Assembly (NCBI GenBank): GCA_030917205.1
Contig: JAUPVE010000011.1
Span: 1-11,531 of the forward strand
Source: Patescibacteria group bacterium
Lineage (GTDB): Bacteria > Patescibacteriota > Patescibacteriia > UBA1558 > GWA2-36-10
Direction: 5' to 3'
Length of the DNA: 11,531 nt
The notes under the pieces were generated by a model. That model was not told the DNA's origin. It did not search any database and saw only the letters and a program-made list of their open reading frames with translations. Positions 6,688 through 11,385 of this stretch are shown in pieces. The translations under genes and the position numbers were made by a program. Numbering within the stretch: position 1 is the stretch's first letter; every line of letters starts with the position of its first letter.

Positions 6688-6710
6688 AAAGGTGGTGAGA
6701 AGAAAAAAGA
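6680..6710 (+). repeat. Partial copy of the right end of the NUDIX-associated repeat
   Basis: Aligned without gaps to 4779-4809 (right end of copy 2), 28 of 31 positions match, including GGTGGT and AGAAAAAAGA. Only the last arm of the terminal hairpin and the purine tail are present. It overlaps the end of the HAD gene and precedes the SRPBCC gene by 38 nt. The sequence is A-rich, so some of the match could be chance. Confidence 0.5.
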
Positions 6711-6717
6711 CAAAAAG

Positions 6718-6726
6718 TGCTAGAAT
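6718..6726 (+). promoter_or_regulatory. Extended -10 promoter for the SRPBCC gene
   Basis: TGCTAGAAT is an extended -10 (TGn plus TAGAAT), 22 nt before the ATG at 6749. A start site near 6733 would give a leader of about 16 nt with no SD. No clear -35. Confidence 0.45.
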
Positions 6727-6748
6727 AAAAAAATTAAATAAAAAACAT

Positions 6749-7177
6749 ATGCCAAATAAAACAGCCATCACTATAGAAACAACTGTCCATGCTCCCTTAG
6801 AAAAAGTCTGGGAATTTTGGACCACCCCTCATCACATCATGCAATGGAACAATGCCTCAGACGACTGGTACACTCCCCGCGCTGAAAACGATCTCAAAGT
6901 AGGAGGTCAATTCCTCTATCGTATGCAAGCTAGCAGTGGTATGACGGGTTTTGATTTTGTCGGCACTTACGATGAGGTAGAAAAAAATAGTGTCATTGCC
7001 TACACTATGGGCGATGGCCGGAAGGCAAAAATAACTTTCAGCAAAATTCAAGATAATGAAACTAAAATAGTAGAAACTTTTGAAACTGAGAACGCCAACT
7101 CTATTGAGCTACAACGCAGTGGCTGGCAAGCTATTTTGGACAACTTCAAAAAATATACTGAAGAAAATAATTTATAA
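6749..7177 (+). CDS. SRPBCC/AHSA1-type ligand-binding domain protein, 142 aa
   Basis: Start-related lipid-transfer (SRPBCC) fold protein of the Aha1-C-like branch, which forms a cavity for hydrophobic ligands or a binding surface; the ligand is unknown. Typical signs: the first strand TTVHAPLEKVWEFWTTP (residues 11-27), then MQWNNASDDW (31-40), a GG turn before a strand (VGGQFLYRM, 51-59), the G(T)Y-x-E(V) strand (71-78), and a C-terminal helix (about 119-136, RSGWQAILDNFKKY) closing the cavity. The ATG at 6749 is chosen because the domain begins right after it; the in-frame GTG at 6674 would add a lysine/arginine-rich tail overlapping the HAD gene and the repeat remnant. Cytoplasmic; no SD; followed by a hairpin. 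Confidence 0.85.
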   Translation: MPNKTAITIETTVHAPLEKVWEFWTTPHHIMQWNNASDDWYTPRAENDLKVGGQFLYRMQASSGMTGFDFVGTYDEVEKNSVIAYTMGDGRKAKITFSKIQDNETKIVETFETENANSIELQRSGWQAILDNFKKYTEENNL

Positions 7178-7187
7178 AAAAATAAAA

Positions 7188-7210
7188 ACAGTCACCCTGC
7201 GGATGACTGT
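7188..7210 (+). terminator. Hairpin after the SRPBCC gene
   Basis: ACAGTCA (7188-7194) pairs with TGACTGT (7204-7210), with CC/GG continuing toward a TGC loop after one mismatch. It begins 11 nt after the stop. There is no T-run after it; the A-rich sequence before it would provide one on the minus strand, so it may act better in that direction. Confidence 0.5.
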
Positions 7211-7248
7211 ATCTGTGAATAGCACAAGAATATAGAACTGATATTTGA

Positions 7249-7330
7249 GTGGAGTGGGGATCTCCTCTGAACTTTTCAGCTCAGACACTCTCCGTAGAGA
7301 ATGCTGGGGTGTAAAGATCCCCGACTCCAT
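7249..7330 (+). ncRNA. Cloverleaf-like structured unit 1 (candidate)
   Basis: Closing stem: GTGGAGT pairs with ACTCCAT (one G-U), then GGGGATCT pairs perfectly with AGATCCCC, with one bulged G. Inside: CTGA/TCAG hairpin; CTCT-CCGT-AGAG hairpin; the third hairpin of units 2 and 3 is weak or absent. Transcription and strand are not shown; given on plus by convention. Confidence 0.4.
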
Positions 7331-7362
7331 CAAGATGGATATATGCAAAGAACCACATTTGG

Positions 7363-7445
7363 GTGGAGTGGGGATCTCCGGCTGAGGTTTTAAACTCAGA
7401 CATCCTCCGTAAAGGATGCTCTTGGGAAGAGACCCCCGACTCCAT
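7363..7445 (+). ncRNA. Cloverleaf-like structured unit 2 (candidate)
   Basis: Same closing stem with one A-C mismatch, plus three hairpins: CTGAG/CTCAG with an 8-base loop, CATCC/GGATG with loop TCCGTAAA, and CTCTT-GGG-AAGAG. The third hairpin differs completely in sequence from that of unit 3 while still pairing. Confidence 0.45.
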
Positions 7446-7478
7446 CTAGGCAGACAAGTACAAAGAACTGAAATTTGA

Positions 7479-7563
7479 GTGGAGTGGGGATCTCCGTCCT
7501 GAGTTTTTAAGCTCAGACACCCTCCGTGAAGGATGCTTGGCACACCAAGACCCCCGACTCCAC
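7479..7563 (+). ncRNA. Cloverleaf-like structured unit 3 (candidate)
   Basis: Closing stem GTGGAGT/ACTCCAC is perfect, then GGGG/CCCC and TCT/AGA around an A-C mismatch. Hairpins: CTGAG/CTCAG, CACCC/GGATG (one mismatch, loop TCCGTGAA) and CTTGG-CACA-CCAAG. The CCGT core of the second loop is shared by all three units. Confidence 0.45.
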
Positions 7564-7578
7564 CTAGACCGTGTATAT

Positions 7579-7584
7579 TATAAT
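7579..7584 (+). promoter_or_regulatory. Possible -10 for the 106-residue gene
   Basis: TATAAT lies 39 nt before the ATG at 7624, just beyond the third repeat. No -35 at proper spacing; the local sequence is AT-rich, so support is modest. Confidence 0.35.
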
Positions 7585-7623
7585 AAATACTTAAAAAGTC
7601 AAATCATTTAATAAAGTAAAAAT

Positions 7624-7944
7624 ATGTCACACGAATTTCCAAACCAAGGTGATACACCAAAAAATTTAGACTGGGAAATACTCGCTCAGCTCAACCATGT
7701 GTCCGAGCAAACTATTGCTGATTTCCGGGCAAAAATATTACCCGACTACCAAGAAATATTTGAAGATTTGCCAGAAGAAGAACAAAAAATAATTATCGTC
7801 ATTGATCAATTGGATGACAGTGTTATCTGGGAAATATTGAAACAAAAAAAACCGCTGATTGGTCTGCACCATATACCAGGCTATTTACAAGCTGCCTACT
7901 CGATGACTGGCAATACTCGCTACGAGCAATTTATGAATAGATAA
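7624..7944 (+). CDS. Uncharacterised acidic protein, 106 aa
   Basis: Not recognised. The product is rich in Glu and Asp, has no signal peptide, membrane span or cysteine motif, and looks mainly helical with one probable strand (KIIIVIDQL, 55-63). The middle (SEQTIADFRAKILPDYQEIFEDL, about 27-49) reads as two helices. It contains HHIPGY at 82-87. Probably a small cytoplasmic domain. No SD precedes the ATG, and base composition matches the native-looking genes rather than the GC-rich small genes next to it. It converges with the minus-strand gene at 8022, with a shared hairpin between them. Confidence 0.7.
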   Translation: MSHEFPNQGDTPKNLDWEILAQLNHVSEQTIADFRAKILPDYQEIFEDLPEEEQKIIIVIDQLDDSVIWEILKQKKPLIGLHHIPGYLQAAYSMTGNTRYEQFMNR

Positions 7945-7948
7945 AAAA

Positions 7949-7987
7949 ACCGCCTTCAGCAAGATCTACATCTCATCTAAAGGCGGT
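7949..7987 (-). terminator. Intrinsic terminator for the 57-residue minus gene
   Basis: ACCGCCTT pairs with AAGGCGGT. Read on the minus strand, the stem is followed at once by a run of seven T, making a standard intrinsic terminator. It may also end the plus-strand transcript arriving from 7624. A second small hairpin, GATCCC-TTG-GGGATC, is at 7999-8013. Confidence 0.75.
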
Positions 7988-8021
7988 CAGGCCTGTCAGA
8001 TCCCTTGGGGATCCCTATGAT

Positions 8022-8195
8022 CTAAGCTGCTTCTGGCGGCTCATCACCCTCCGTCCAATTATCGGCACTAGGACTCTCGACGTTTTTCTGACGATTGCCG
8101 ACTGACGGCATGGAGCGCTGACGCCCAGCTTTGGCACCGAGCCAAGTCACAAACAGCACAAGCGCCGCCAATATCCCAATAACCTTCAGGAACAC
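8022..8195 (-). CDS. Tiny single-span membrane protein, 57 aa
   Basis: Function unknown. The GTG at 8195-8193 is chosen as start because GGGAGGT lies six bases before it; the longer in-frame TTG start at 8231 would place this SD inside the gene. The protein begins with a hydrophobic helix (about residues 2-19, VIGILAALVLFVTWLG), then a basic stretch (KAGRQR) and a hydrophilic, acidic C terminus ending in EGDEPPEAA. A single-span membrane protein is predicted; the basic residues after the helix suggest the tail is cytoplasmic. G+C is high compared with the neighbouring plus-strand gene. It has its own terminator on the minus strand. Confidence 0.75.
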   Translation of the reverse strand: MFLKVIGILAALVLFVTWLGAKAGRQRSMPSVGNRQKNVESPSADNWTEGDEPPEAA

Positions 8196-8198
8196 TAG

Positions 8199-8209
8199 CT
8201 TACCTCCCT
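8199..8209 (-). promoter_or_regulatory. SD fixing a GTG start at 8195
   Basis: On the minus strand the sequence reads GGGAGGTAAGCTA-GTG, with six bases between SD core and GTG. No comparable site precedes the upstream TTG. Confidence 0.7.
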
Positions 8210-8288
8210 GCTCTGGTGATCTGCTCTGCAAACCATCGATAAAGAACCAAGTACAAATAATTTAAACACAAAAAAACAGAAAAATAAA

Positions 8289-8317
8289 GGGGGCCAGCTC
8301 TGATGAGCCACGCCCCC
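8289..8317 (-). terminator. Intrinsic terminator for the 58-residue minus gene
   Basis: On the minus strand GGGGGC pairs with GCCCCC, with AGCTC/GAGC pairing inside, followed by TTTATTTTT. It separates the two minus-strand small genes into different transcription units. Confidence 0.75.
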
Positions 8318-8344
8318 AAAAACGAAGGAACAGATCCTAGCTGA

Positions 8345-8521
8345 CTAGGAGGTCAGGAAGCCCCTGACCACGGCGACCACCACGGACAGAAACAGGGCAA
8401 CCAACAAGGCGATGATGGATCGAGCAGCTCGACGCCGCTCCCTTTGTCGCTGCTCCTGGGCTGCGTCAACCATTTCGGATTCGTAGCGTTTCATCACTCT
8501 CTCCTTTACGGTTTCAGCCAC
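8345..8521 (-). CDS. Tiny single-span membrane protein, 58 aa
   Basis: Function unknown. Two in-frame starts each carry an SD: GTG at 8521 (AGGAGG, seven bases) and ATG at 8494 (AAGGAG, six bases; 49 residues). The GTG is preferred because its leader nearly equals that of the 5722 gene. The N-terminal half is hydrophilic and highly charged (EQRQRERRRAAR, about residues 23-34), followed by one membrane helix (about 35-52, IIALLVALFLSVVVAVV) and a short RGFLTS tail. The arginine cluster before the helix predicts a cytoplasmic N terminus. G+C is high (38 of 60 bases at 8401-8460). The topology is the reverse of its neighbour at 8022, so the two could be partners, but each is transcribed separately. 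Confidence 0.72.
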   Translation of the reverse strand: MAETVKERVMKRYESEMVDAAQEQRQRERRRAARSIIALLVALFLSVVVAVVRGFLTS

Positions 8522-8570
8522 CTTGAGTCCTCCTTGACCACGACTAGCGCACCCTCCAAAAAAGGTACCC

Positions 8571-8576
8571 TATAAT
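8571..8576 (+). promoter_or_regulatory. -10 box for the cobO operon
   Basis: TATAAT, 34 nt before the ATG at 8611, predicts a leader of roughly 28 nt. No good -35 is present. It physically overlaps the minus-strand -10 (8574-8579). The short leader leaves no room for a cobalamin riboswitch. Confidence 0.5.
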
Positions 8577-8602
8577 ATAAAACATTAAACAATTTTAGTC
8601 AA
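8574..8602 (-). promoter_or_regulatory. Sigma70-like promoter for the 58-residue minus gene
   Basis: On the minus strand: TTGACT (8602-8597), a 17-bp spacer and TATATT (8579-8574). Start near 8567 gives a leader of about 45 nt to the GTG. The same layout with the same -10 occurs at 10895. Confidence 0.75.
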
Positions 8603-8610
8603 CCAATACT

Positions 8611-9156
8611 ATGTCTATATCACAACCCGCTAAAATCCAAGTCTACACTGGAGATGGCAAAGGCAAAACTACTGCTGCCCTAGGCCTTGCTATCCGCGCT
8701 GCAAGCCAAGGCTTCAAAGTCGGTATTATCTACTTTGATAAAGGTGGAGACTACTATGGGGAAAGAAAGCTCCTCAAAGAGCTAGAAAAATTCAATCTCC
8801 ACTATCGTGCTTTTGGTATGCCTCGCATGACCGAAAATAAAGGTTTTCGATTCCCCAATATACCCGAGGATTTTGTCGAGGCTCAAAATGCCCTCGAACA
8901 AGCTCGACAATGGATGAGTCAAGATTTCAATCTACTAGTCCTCGATGAGATCAATACGACAGTCAAAACAGGCTTGCTAAAATTGGAAGATATAGTAAAC
9001 TTGATGACACAAAGACCGGCTGATTTGGAGCTAGTGATGACTGGCCGCTACTGCCCACCAGAGATACTTGACCGGGCTGACCTAATCAGCGAAATGACCC
9101 AGGTTAAACACTATTTTTATCAAGGCCAAAAAGCTCGTAGAGGTATAGAATACTAA
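8611..9156 (+). CDS. cobO: Cob(I)alamin adenosyltransferase, CobO/BtuR family, 181 aa
   Basis: Transfers the 5'-deoxyadenosyl group of ATP to reduced cobalamin, producing adenosylcobalamin. The family P-loop GDGKGKTT is at residues 14-21, directly after the first strand (IQVYT). LLVLDEI (108-114) is the Walker B-like strand, MTGR (143-146) is the usual strand end, and the protein closes with KARRGIEY, matching the characteristic family ending. Length is normal or slightly short for the family. No SD; -10 at 8571. It begins an operon with genes at 9162 (5-nt gap) and 9663 (12-nt gap). The product is the cofactor required by the ribonucleotide reductase at the left end of the window. Confidence 0.95.
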   Translation: MSISQPAKIQVYTGDGKGKTTAALGLAIRAASQGFKVGIIYFDKGGDYYGERKLLKELEKFNLHYRAFGMPRMTENKGFRFPNIPEDFVEAQNALEQARQWMSQDFNLLVLDEINTTVKTGLLKLEDIVNLMTQRPADLELVMTGRYCPPEILDRADLISEMTQVKHYFYQGQKARRGIEY

Positions 9157-9161
9157 AAACT

Positions 9162-9650
9162 ATGAAAAAAAATATACAATTTATTATCTTGGCCCTAGTA
9201 ATCATCGGCGCTATCACTCTCTGGCAAAACTCCGTCTGGCAAGCCAAGAACAAAGCTCCCCAAGTAGTCAATCAAGAAATAGTTCAAGAAAATATTGTCA
9301 CAGCACCCCTCAATGAGGAGCCTGTGCCGGCACAGATTGAAATAGCTGTCACTTTCTTTTTTTCTGAGACAGACACCCAAAATATCAGCTACTCTTTGGC
9401 GGAAAATAATACCAAAAGTTTATTCACCATCAGCCAAGAAATTGCTAAAGAAAAAAATTGGGATTGGCAATATCAGGATTATGGTGAGCTGGGCACTCTA
9501 GTGAGTAAAATAAACAACACTCAAAACGGACAAGATAATAAATACTGGCAATACTATATCGATGATAAGCAACCACAAATCAGTGCTGATAAATATATTC
9601 CTAAAAGTGGTGAAAAAATAGAATGGCGCTTTGCTGAGTCCAAATTTTAA
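9162..9650 (+). CDS. Membrane-anchored DUF4430 (transcobalamin C-terminal-like) protein, 162 aa
   Basis: Likely an extracytoplasmic cobalamin-binding or capture protein. Residues 1-21 are a signal peptide or uncleaved anchor (MKKNIQFIILALVIIGAITL); no lipobox cysteine is seen. A low-complexity linker (about 27-57) leads to one globular domain with the features of DUF4430: the GTLVSKIN strand (111-118), KYWQYYIDD (127-135), and ISADKYIPKSGEKIEWRF (140-157), where an aromatic-rich strand meets a turn typical of the domain. DUF4430 is related to the C-terminal part of animal transcobalamin and intrinsic factor, and its gene position directly after cobO supports a B12 role. Binding itself is inferred. 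Confidence 0.82.
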   Translation: MKKNIQFIILALVIIGAITLWQNSVWQAKNKAPQVVNQEIVQENIVTAPLNEEPVPAQIEIAVTFFFSETDTQNISYSLAENNTKSLFTISQEIAKEKNWDWQYQDYGELGTLVSKINNTQNGQDNKYWQYYIDDKQPQISADKYIPKSGEKIEWRFAESKF

Positions 9651-9662
9651 AAAAAAATTATT

Positions 9663-10184
9663 ATGAATAAAAGAAATATATATTTAATCATCGCCTTGAG
9701 CATCGTAGCAATTTTAAGTCGCTTAGTTTGGCATGTGCCAAATTTTTCTCCCCTCTCTAGTATTTTGATTTTCTCCGCTTTCTTAGCCCCAAATAAAAAG
9801 ATGGCTATTTTGCCACTACTAGCACTACTGGCTTCTGATTTAATTCTTGGTTTTTATCACTGGAGCGTGATGTTGGCTGTCTACCTGGCTACAGCTCTAA
9901 ATATAATCGTAGGTTATGCTTTAAAGAAAAATCCTCGCTCTCTCAATGTCATTTCAGCTGGTATATTTTCAAGTATTAGTTTTTTCCTGATCACCAATCT
10001 AGCCGTCTGGATGACTAGCGATTGGTATGCCAAAGATTTTAACAGCTTGATGTATTGCTTTACCCTAGCTTTACCATTTTTCAAAAGCACTCTTGCTAGC
10101 AATATCCTCTACTCAAGCTTATTATTCTCGGTCTATAGTCTAGTTACTAGTAAAATACTGGAGAAAAAAGTTAGTCTAAATTAA
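9663..10184 (+). CDS. DUF6580-like integral membrane protein, candidate cobalamin uptake component, 173 aa
   Basis: Five to six hydrophobic segments (about residues 5-22, 32-42, 46-64, 68-87, 96-117, 130-162) predict an inner-membrane protein. Conserved-looking motifs agree with my memory of the DUF6580 putative transporter family: PNFSP (26-30), SDLILG (58-63), TNLAVW (111-116) and a YC...LPFFKSTL stretch (131-144). This family has been proposed to act like the substrate-binding S component of ECF vitamin transporters. No energising ATPase is in this window, so partners would be elsewhere. It is last in the cobO operon, 12 nt after the DUF4430 gene, and a clear terminator follows. The transport role is inferred from family and context. 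Confidence 0.78.
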   Translation: MNKRNIYLIIALSIVAILSRLVWHVPNFSPLSSILIFSAFLAPNKKMAILPLLALLASDLILGFYHWSVMLAVYLATALNIIVGYALKKNPRSLNVISAGIFSSISFFLITNLAVWMTSDWYAKDFNSLMYCFTLALPFFKSTLASNILYSSLLFSVYSLVTSKILEKKVSLN

Positions 10185-10200
10185 AAATATTATTTTAAAA

Positions 10201-10224
10201 AACACTCAAGGTTATTTGAGTGTT
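10201..10224 (+). terminator. Intrinsic terminator of the cobO operon
   Basis: AACACTCAA pairs with TTGAGTGTT and is followed by TTTGTTTT, 16 nt after the last stop codon of the operon. Flanking A and T runs make it usable in both directions. Confidence 0.85.
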
Positions 10225-10244
10225 TTTGTTTTATAAATAAAAAA

Positions 10245-10272
10245 GGGCCCGCCGTATTGTAACAGCAGGCCC
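10245..10272 (-). terminator. Intrinsic terminator for the 170-residue minus gene
   Basis: On the minus strand GGGCC(T)GC pairs with GC(G)GGCCC, allowing one G-U pair, and TTTTTTATTT follows. A small hairpin CTCGA-TGCT-TCGAG lies between it and the stop, at 10288-10301. Confidence 0.8.
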
Positions 10273-10305
10273 ATACTAACAGCCTATCTCGATGCTTCGA
10301 GAGAG

Positions 10306-10818
10306 CTAGTGACGGTAATCCAGATTATCGAAATCCGCCAGAGACGGCCAGTGCCTGATCCGATCAACCAGCTCCTCGGTGAAAGGATTGCGACTGATGT
10401 CCGCAATCTTCAGAACCTGAGAATACTCAGTGATCTCACCGAGCCAGTAGGCGGCGACCGTTACAATCGCCTCGCACACCAACTCAGGCGGACCAGAGAA
10501 GCTGAAGATCAGCTGATCAGCGATGATGGCGCCGCCCCAGCGACCATTGTCCGGATCGCGCGACTGCCACGATGACAGATGCTTGTGCCAGAGGCCCTGC
10601 AGACGCTCGGCCTTCTCTTGCGACAAAATCAGGTATTGTTCAGGATCATCAACGAAGACCCCGACCCTCGAGCACAGGGCGAATCCAGGCTCGCCCCTGA
10701 CCAAGACGGTCAGGTAGCCAGCATACATCTCTGGCTTCGGGTTACCACGAAGCTCGATAGATTTCTCCGCCAGTTTTTCCACGATCCAGAGGATCGCGCT
10801 GTTCCGCAAAGTACTCAT
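10306..10818 (-). CDS. Uncharacterised 170-residue protein, possibly GlcG/HbpS-like fold
   Basis: Function unknown. A central segment, GRWGGAI (92-98), then SFSGPPELVCEAIV (106-119), has the pattern of a glycine-rich strand, a short turn and a helix. It recalls the GlcG/HbpS (heme-binding/degrading) fold; this is a weak resemblance from memory. The N terminus is a helix (about 5-22); Cys49 and Cys115 are the only cysteines and form no metal motif. Predicted cytoplasmic. The ATG has AAAGG seven bases upstream, and a consensus promoter at 10895 and a strong terminator make this a complete single-gene unit. G+C is high (38 of 60 at 10501-10560). Plus-strand frames across it are shadows. Confidence 0.8.
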   Translation of the reverse strand: MSTLRNSAILWIVEKLAEKSIELRGNPKPEMYAGYLTVLVRGEPGFALCSRVGVFVDDPEQYLILSQEKAERLQGLWHKHLSSWQSRDPDNGRWGGAIIADQLIFSFSGPPELVCEAIVTVAAYWLGEITEYSQVLKIADISRNPFTEELVDRIRHWPSLADFDNLDYRH

Positions 10819-10866
10819 AGCCCAACCTTTCTGTTAGCAAACACCACGGTTGACTAGGGACCGCAT

Positions 10867-10895
10867 AATATATCATATATATACGTATTTGTCAA
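10867..10895 (-). promoter_or_regulatory. Consensus sigma70-like promoter for the 170-residue gene
   Basis: On the minus strand: TTGACA (10895-10890, perfect), 17-bp spacer, TATATT (10872-10867). Start near 10860 gives a leader of about 42 nt with an SD. It is the best promoter in the window. Confidence 0.85.
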
Positions 10896-10902
10896 TGCAA
10901 AA

Positions 10903-10921
10903 AGCACCCTCTCAAGGTGCT
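10903..10921 (-). terminator. Intrinsic terminator of the Smr gene
   Basis: On the minus strand AGCACC-TTGAGAG-GGTGCT is followed by TTTTTG. It lies 19 nt beyond the Smr stop and directly before the next promoter. Confidence 0.82.
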
Positions 10922-10940
10922 TAAAAATCCAAAAATACTC

Positions 10941-11240
10941 CTATTTTTTTAATTTTATAATAAACACTCCTTGCCCACCCTGAGTAAACTTACCTTCACT
11001 AAAACTCTGAACATCTGGATGATTGGCCAAAAAATCCGCAATCACCGGTTTAACTACTGGACCATTTTTGGAGTGCAGTCCTACACCAGTGATAATACTC
11101 ACTAGTCTATAGCCACTAGCTAAACAATCACCAATAAATTCATCTGCCAAATCCAAAATCTGAGCATGAGTCAAAATTCCTAAGCCATGAAAATCAAATT
11201 CAGCTTGCGCTGTTTGTAGATGTTTATATTTGTTAGCCAT
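10941..11240 (-). CDS. Small Smr-domain protein, 99 aa
   Basis: Stand-alone Smr domain, the C-terminal nuclease-like domain of MutS2 and related small proteins; such domains cut or bind nucleic acid, several acting on RNA. Signs: the FDFHGLG motif (residues 15-21, equivalent to the family's DLHG), a long helix (24-42), the strand-turn RLVSIITGVGLHSKNG (45-60, equivalent to HGxGxG, with the usual first His replaced by Thr51), the KPVIADFL helix (64-71) and the closing GGQGVFIIKL (88-97). The ATG at 11240 is preferred: a -10 box ends 6 nt before it and the domain starts soon after. An in-frame ATG at 11294 would add a cysteine-containing hydrophobic stretch untypical of the family. No SD. Confidence 0.85.
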   Translation of the reverse strand: MANKYKHLQTAQAEFDFHGLGILTHAQILDLADEFIGDCLASGYRLVSIITGVGLHSKNGPVVKPVIADFLANHPDVQSFSEGKFTQGGQGVFIIKLKK

Positions 11241-11246
11241 GATTTT

Positions 11247-11255
11247 ATGATAGCA
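11247..11255 (-). promoter_or_regulatory. Extended -10 giving a leaderless Smr transcript
   Basis: On the minus strand TGCTATCAT (11255-11247) is an extended -10 that ends six bases before the ATG at 11240. Transcription would begin at or next to the A of ATG. Confidence 0.5.
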
Positions 11256-11332
11256 TGAATTTAAACAAAGTATAAATAAAAATAAAATTAACATTATACC
11301 TGGCTAATACTTTTTTATTTTATACTAAAATA

Positions 11333-11341
11333 TGGTATAAT
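11333..11341 (+). promoter_or_regulatory. Extended -10 promoter for pilT
   Basis: TGGTATAAT has a perfect TATAAT with the TGn extension, 45 nt before the ATG at 11386. The -35 region is only a T-run, as expected for extended -10 promoters. The leader has no SD. Confidence 0.7.
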
Positions 11342-11385
11342 ATATCTAAGTAAGAAACTAAAAAAGAAAAATAAAAAACAATCTC

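Larger units (their letters stand above)
7234..7570. repeat. Three tandem ~115-bp repeats filling the 7178-7623 gap
   Basis: The landmark AGAAC occurs at 7234, 7349 and 7464, exactly 115 bp apart. GTGGAGTGGGGATCT recurs at 7249, 7363 and 7479, and CCCCGACTCCA near the end of each unit. The units are diverged rather than identical, but their inverted repeats are preserved. Small indels shift the period, so no protein frame is held across units; the 123-codon minus-strand frame through here is not a gene. G+C is clearly higher than in the surrounding AT-rich linkers. Both strands fold equally well, so the transcribed strand cannot be decided. Confidence 0.9.

Noticed and set aside
6674..6748. 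N-terminal extension of the SRPBCC protein from GTG at 6674
   Set aside because: It would overlap the HAD gene, consists of a lysine/arginine-rich stretch encoded by the repeat remnant, and the domain begins right after the ATG at 6749.
7172..7543. 123-codon open frame on the minus strand across the tandem repeats
   Set aside because: The three units are read in different frames because of indels, the start has no SD, and the conserved signal is base pairing rather than amino-acid sequence.
7249..7563. tRNA genes, because the units look cloverleaf-like
   Set aside because: The closing stem is about 14 bp, there is no TTCRA arm or anticodon arm of proper size, and loop sequences do not match tRNA positions.
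7234..7570. CRISPR array
   Set aside because: Units are ~115 bp, only three, diverged from each other, with no short identical repeats separated by unique spacers.
8196..8231. TTG start at 8231 for the 57-residue membrane protein
   Set aside because: A GGGAGGT SD six bases before the internal GTG at 8195 is much better supported, and it would be coding sequence under the longer model.
8495..8610. Cobalamin riboswitch before cobO
   Set aside because: No B12-box-like sequence is seen and the predicted leader is only about 28 nt.
10309..10857. Three plus-strand frames across the 170-residue minus gene
   Set aside because: They are antisense shadows of a GC-rich gene that has its own promoter, SD and terminator on the minus strand.
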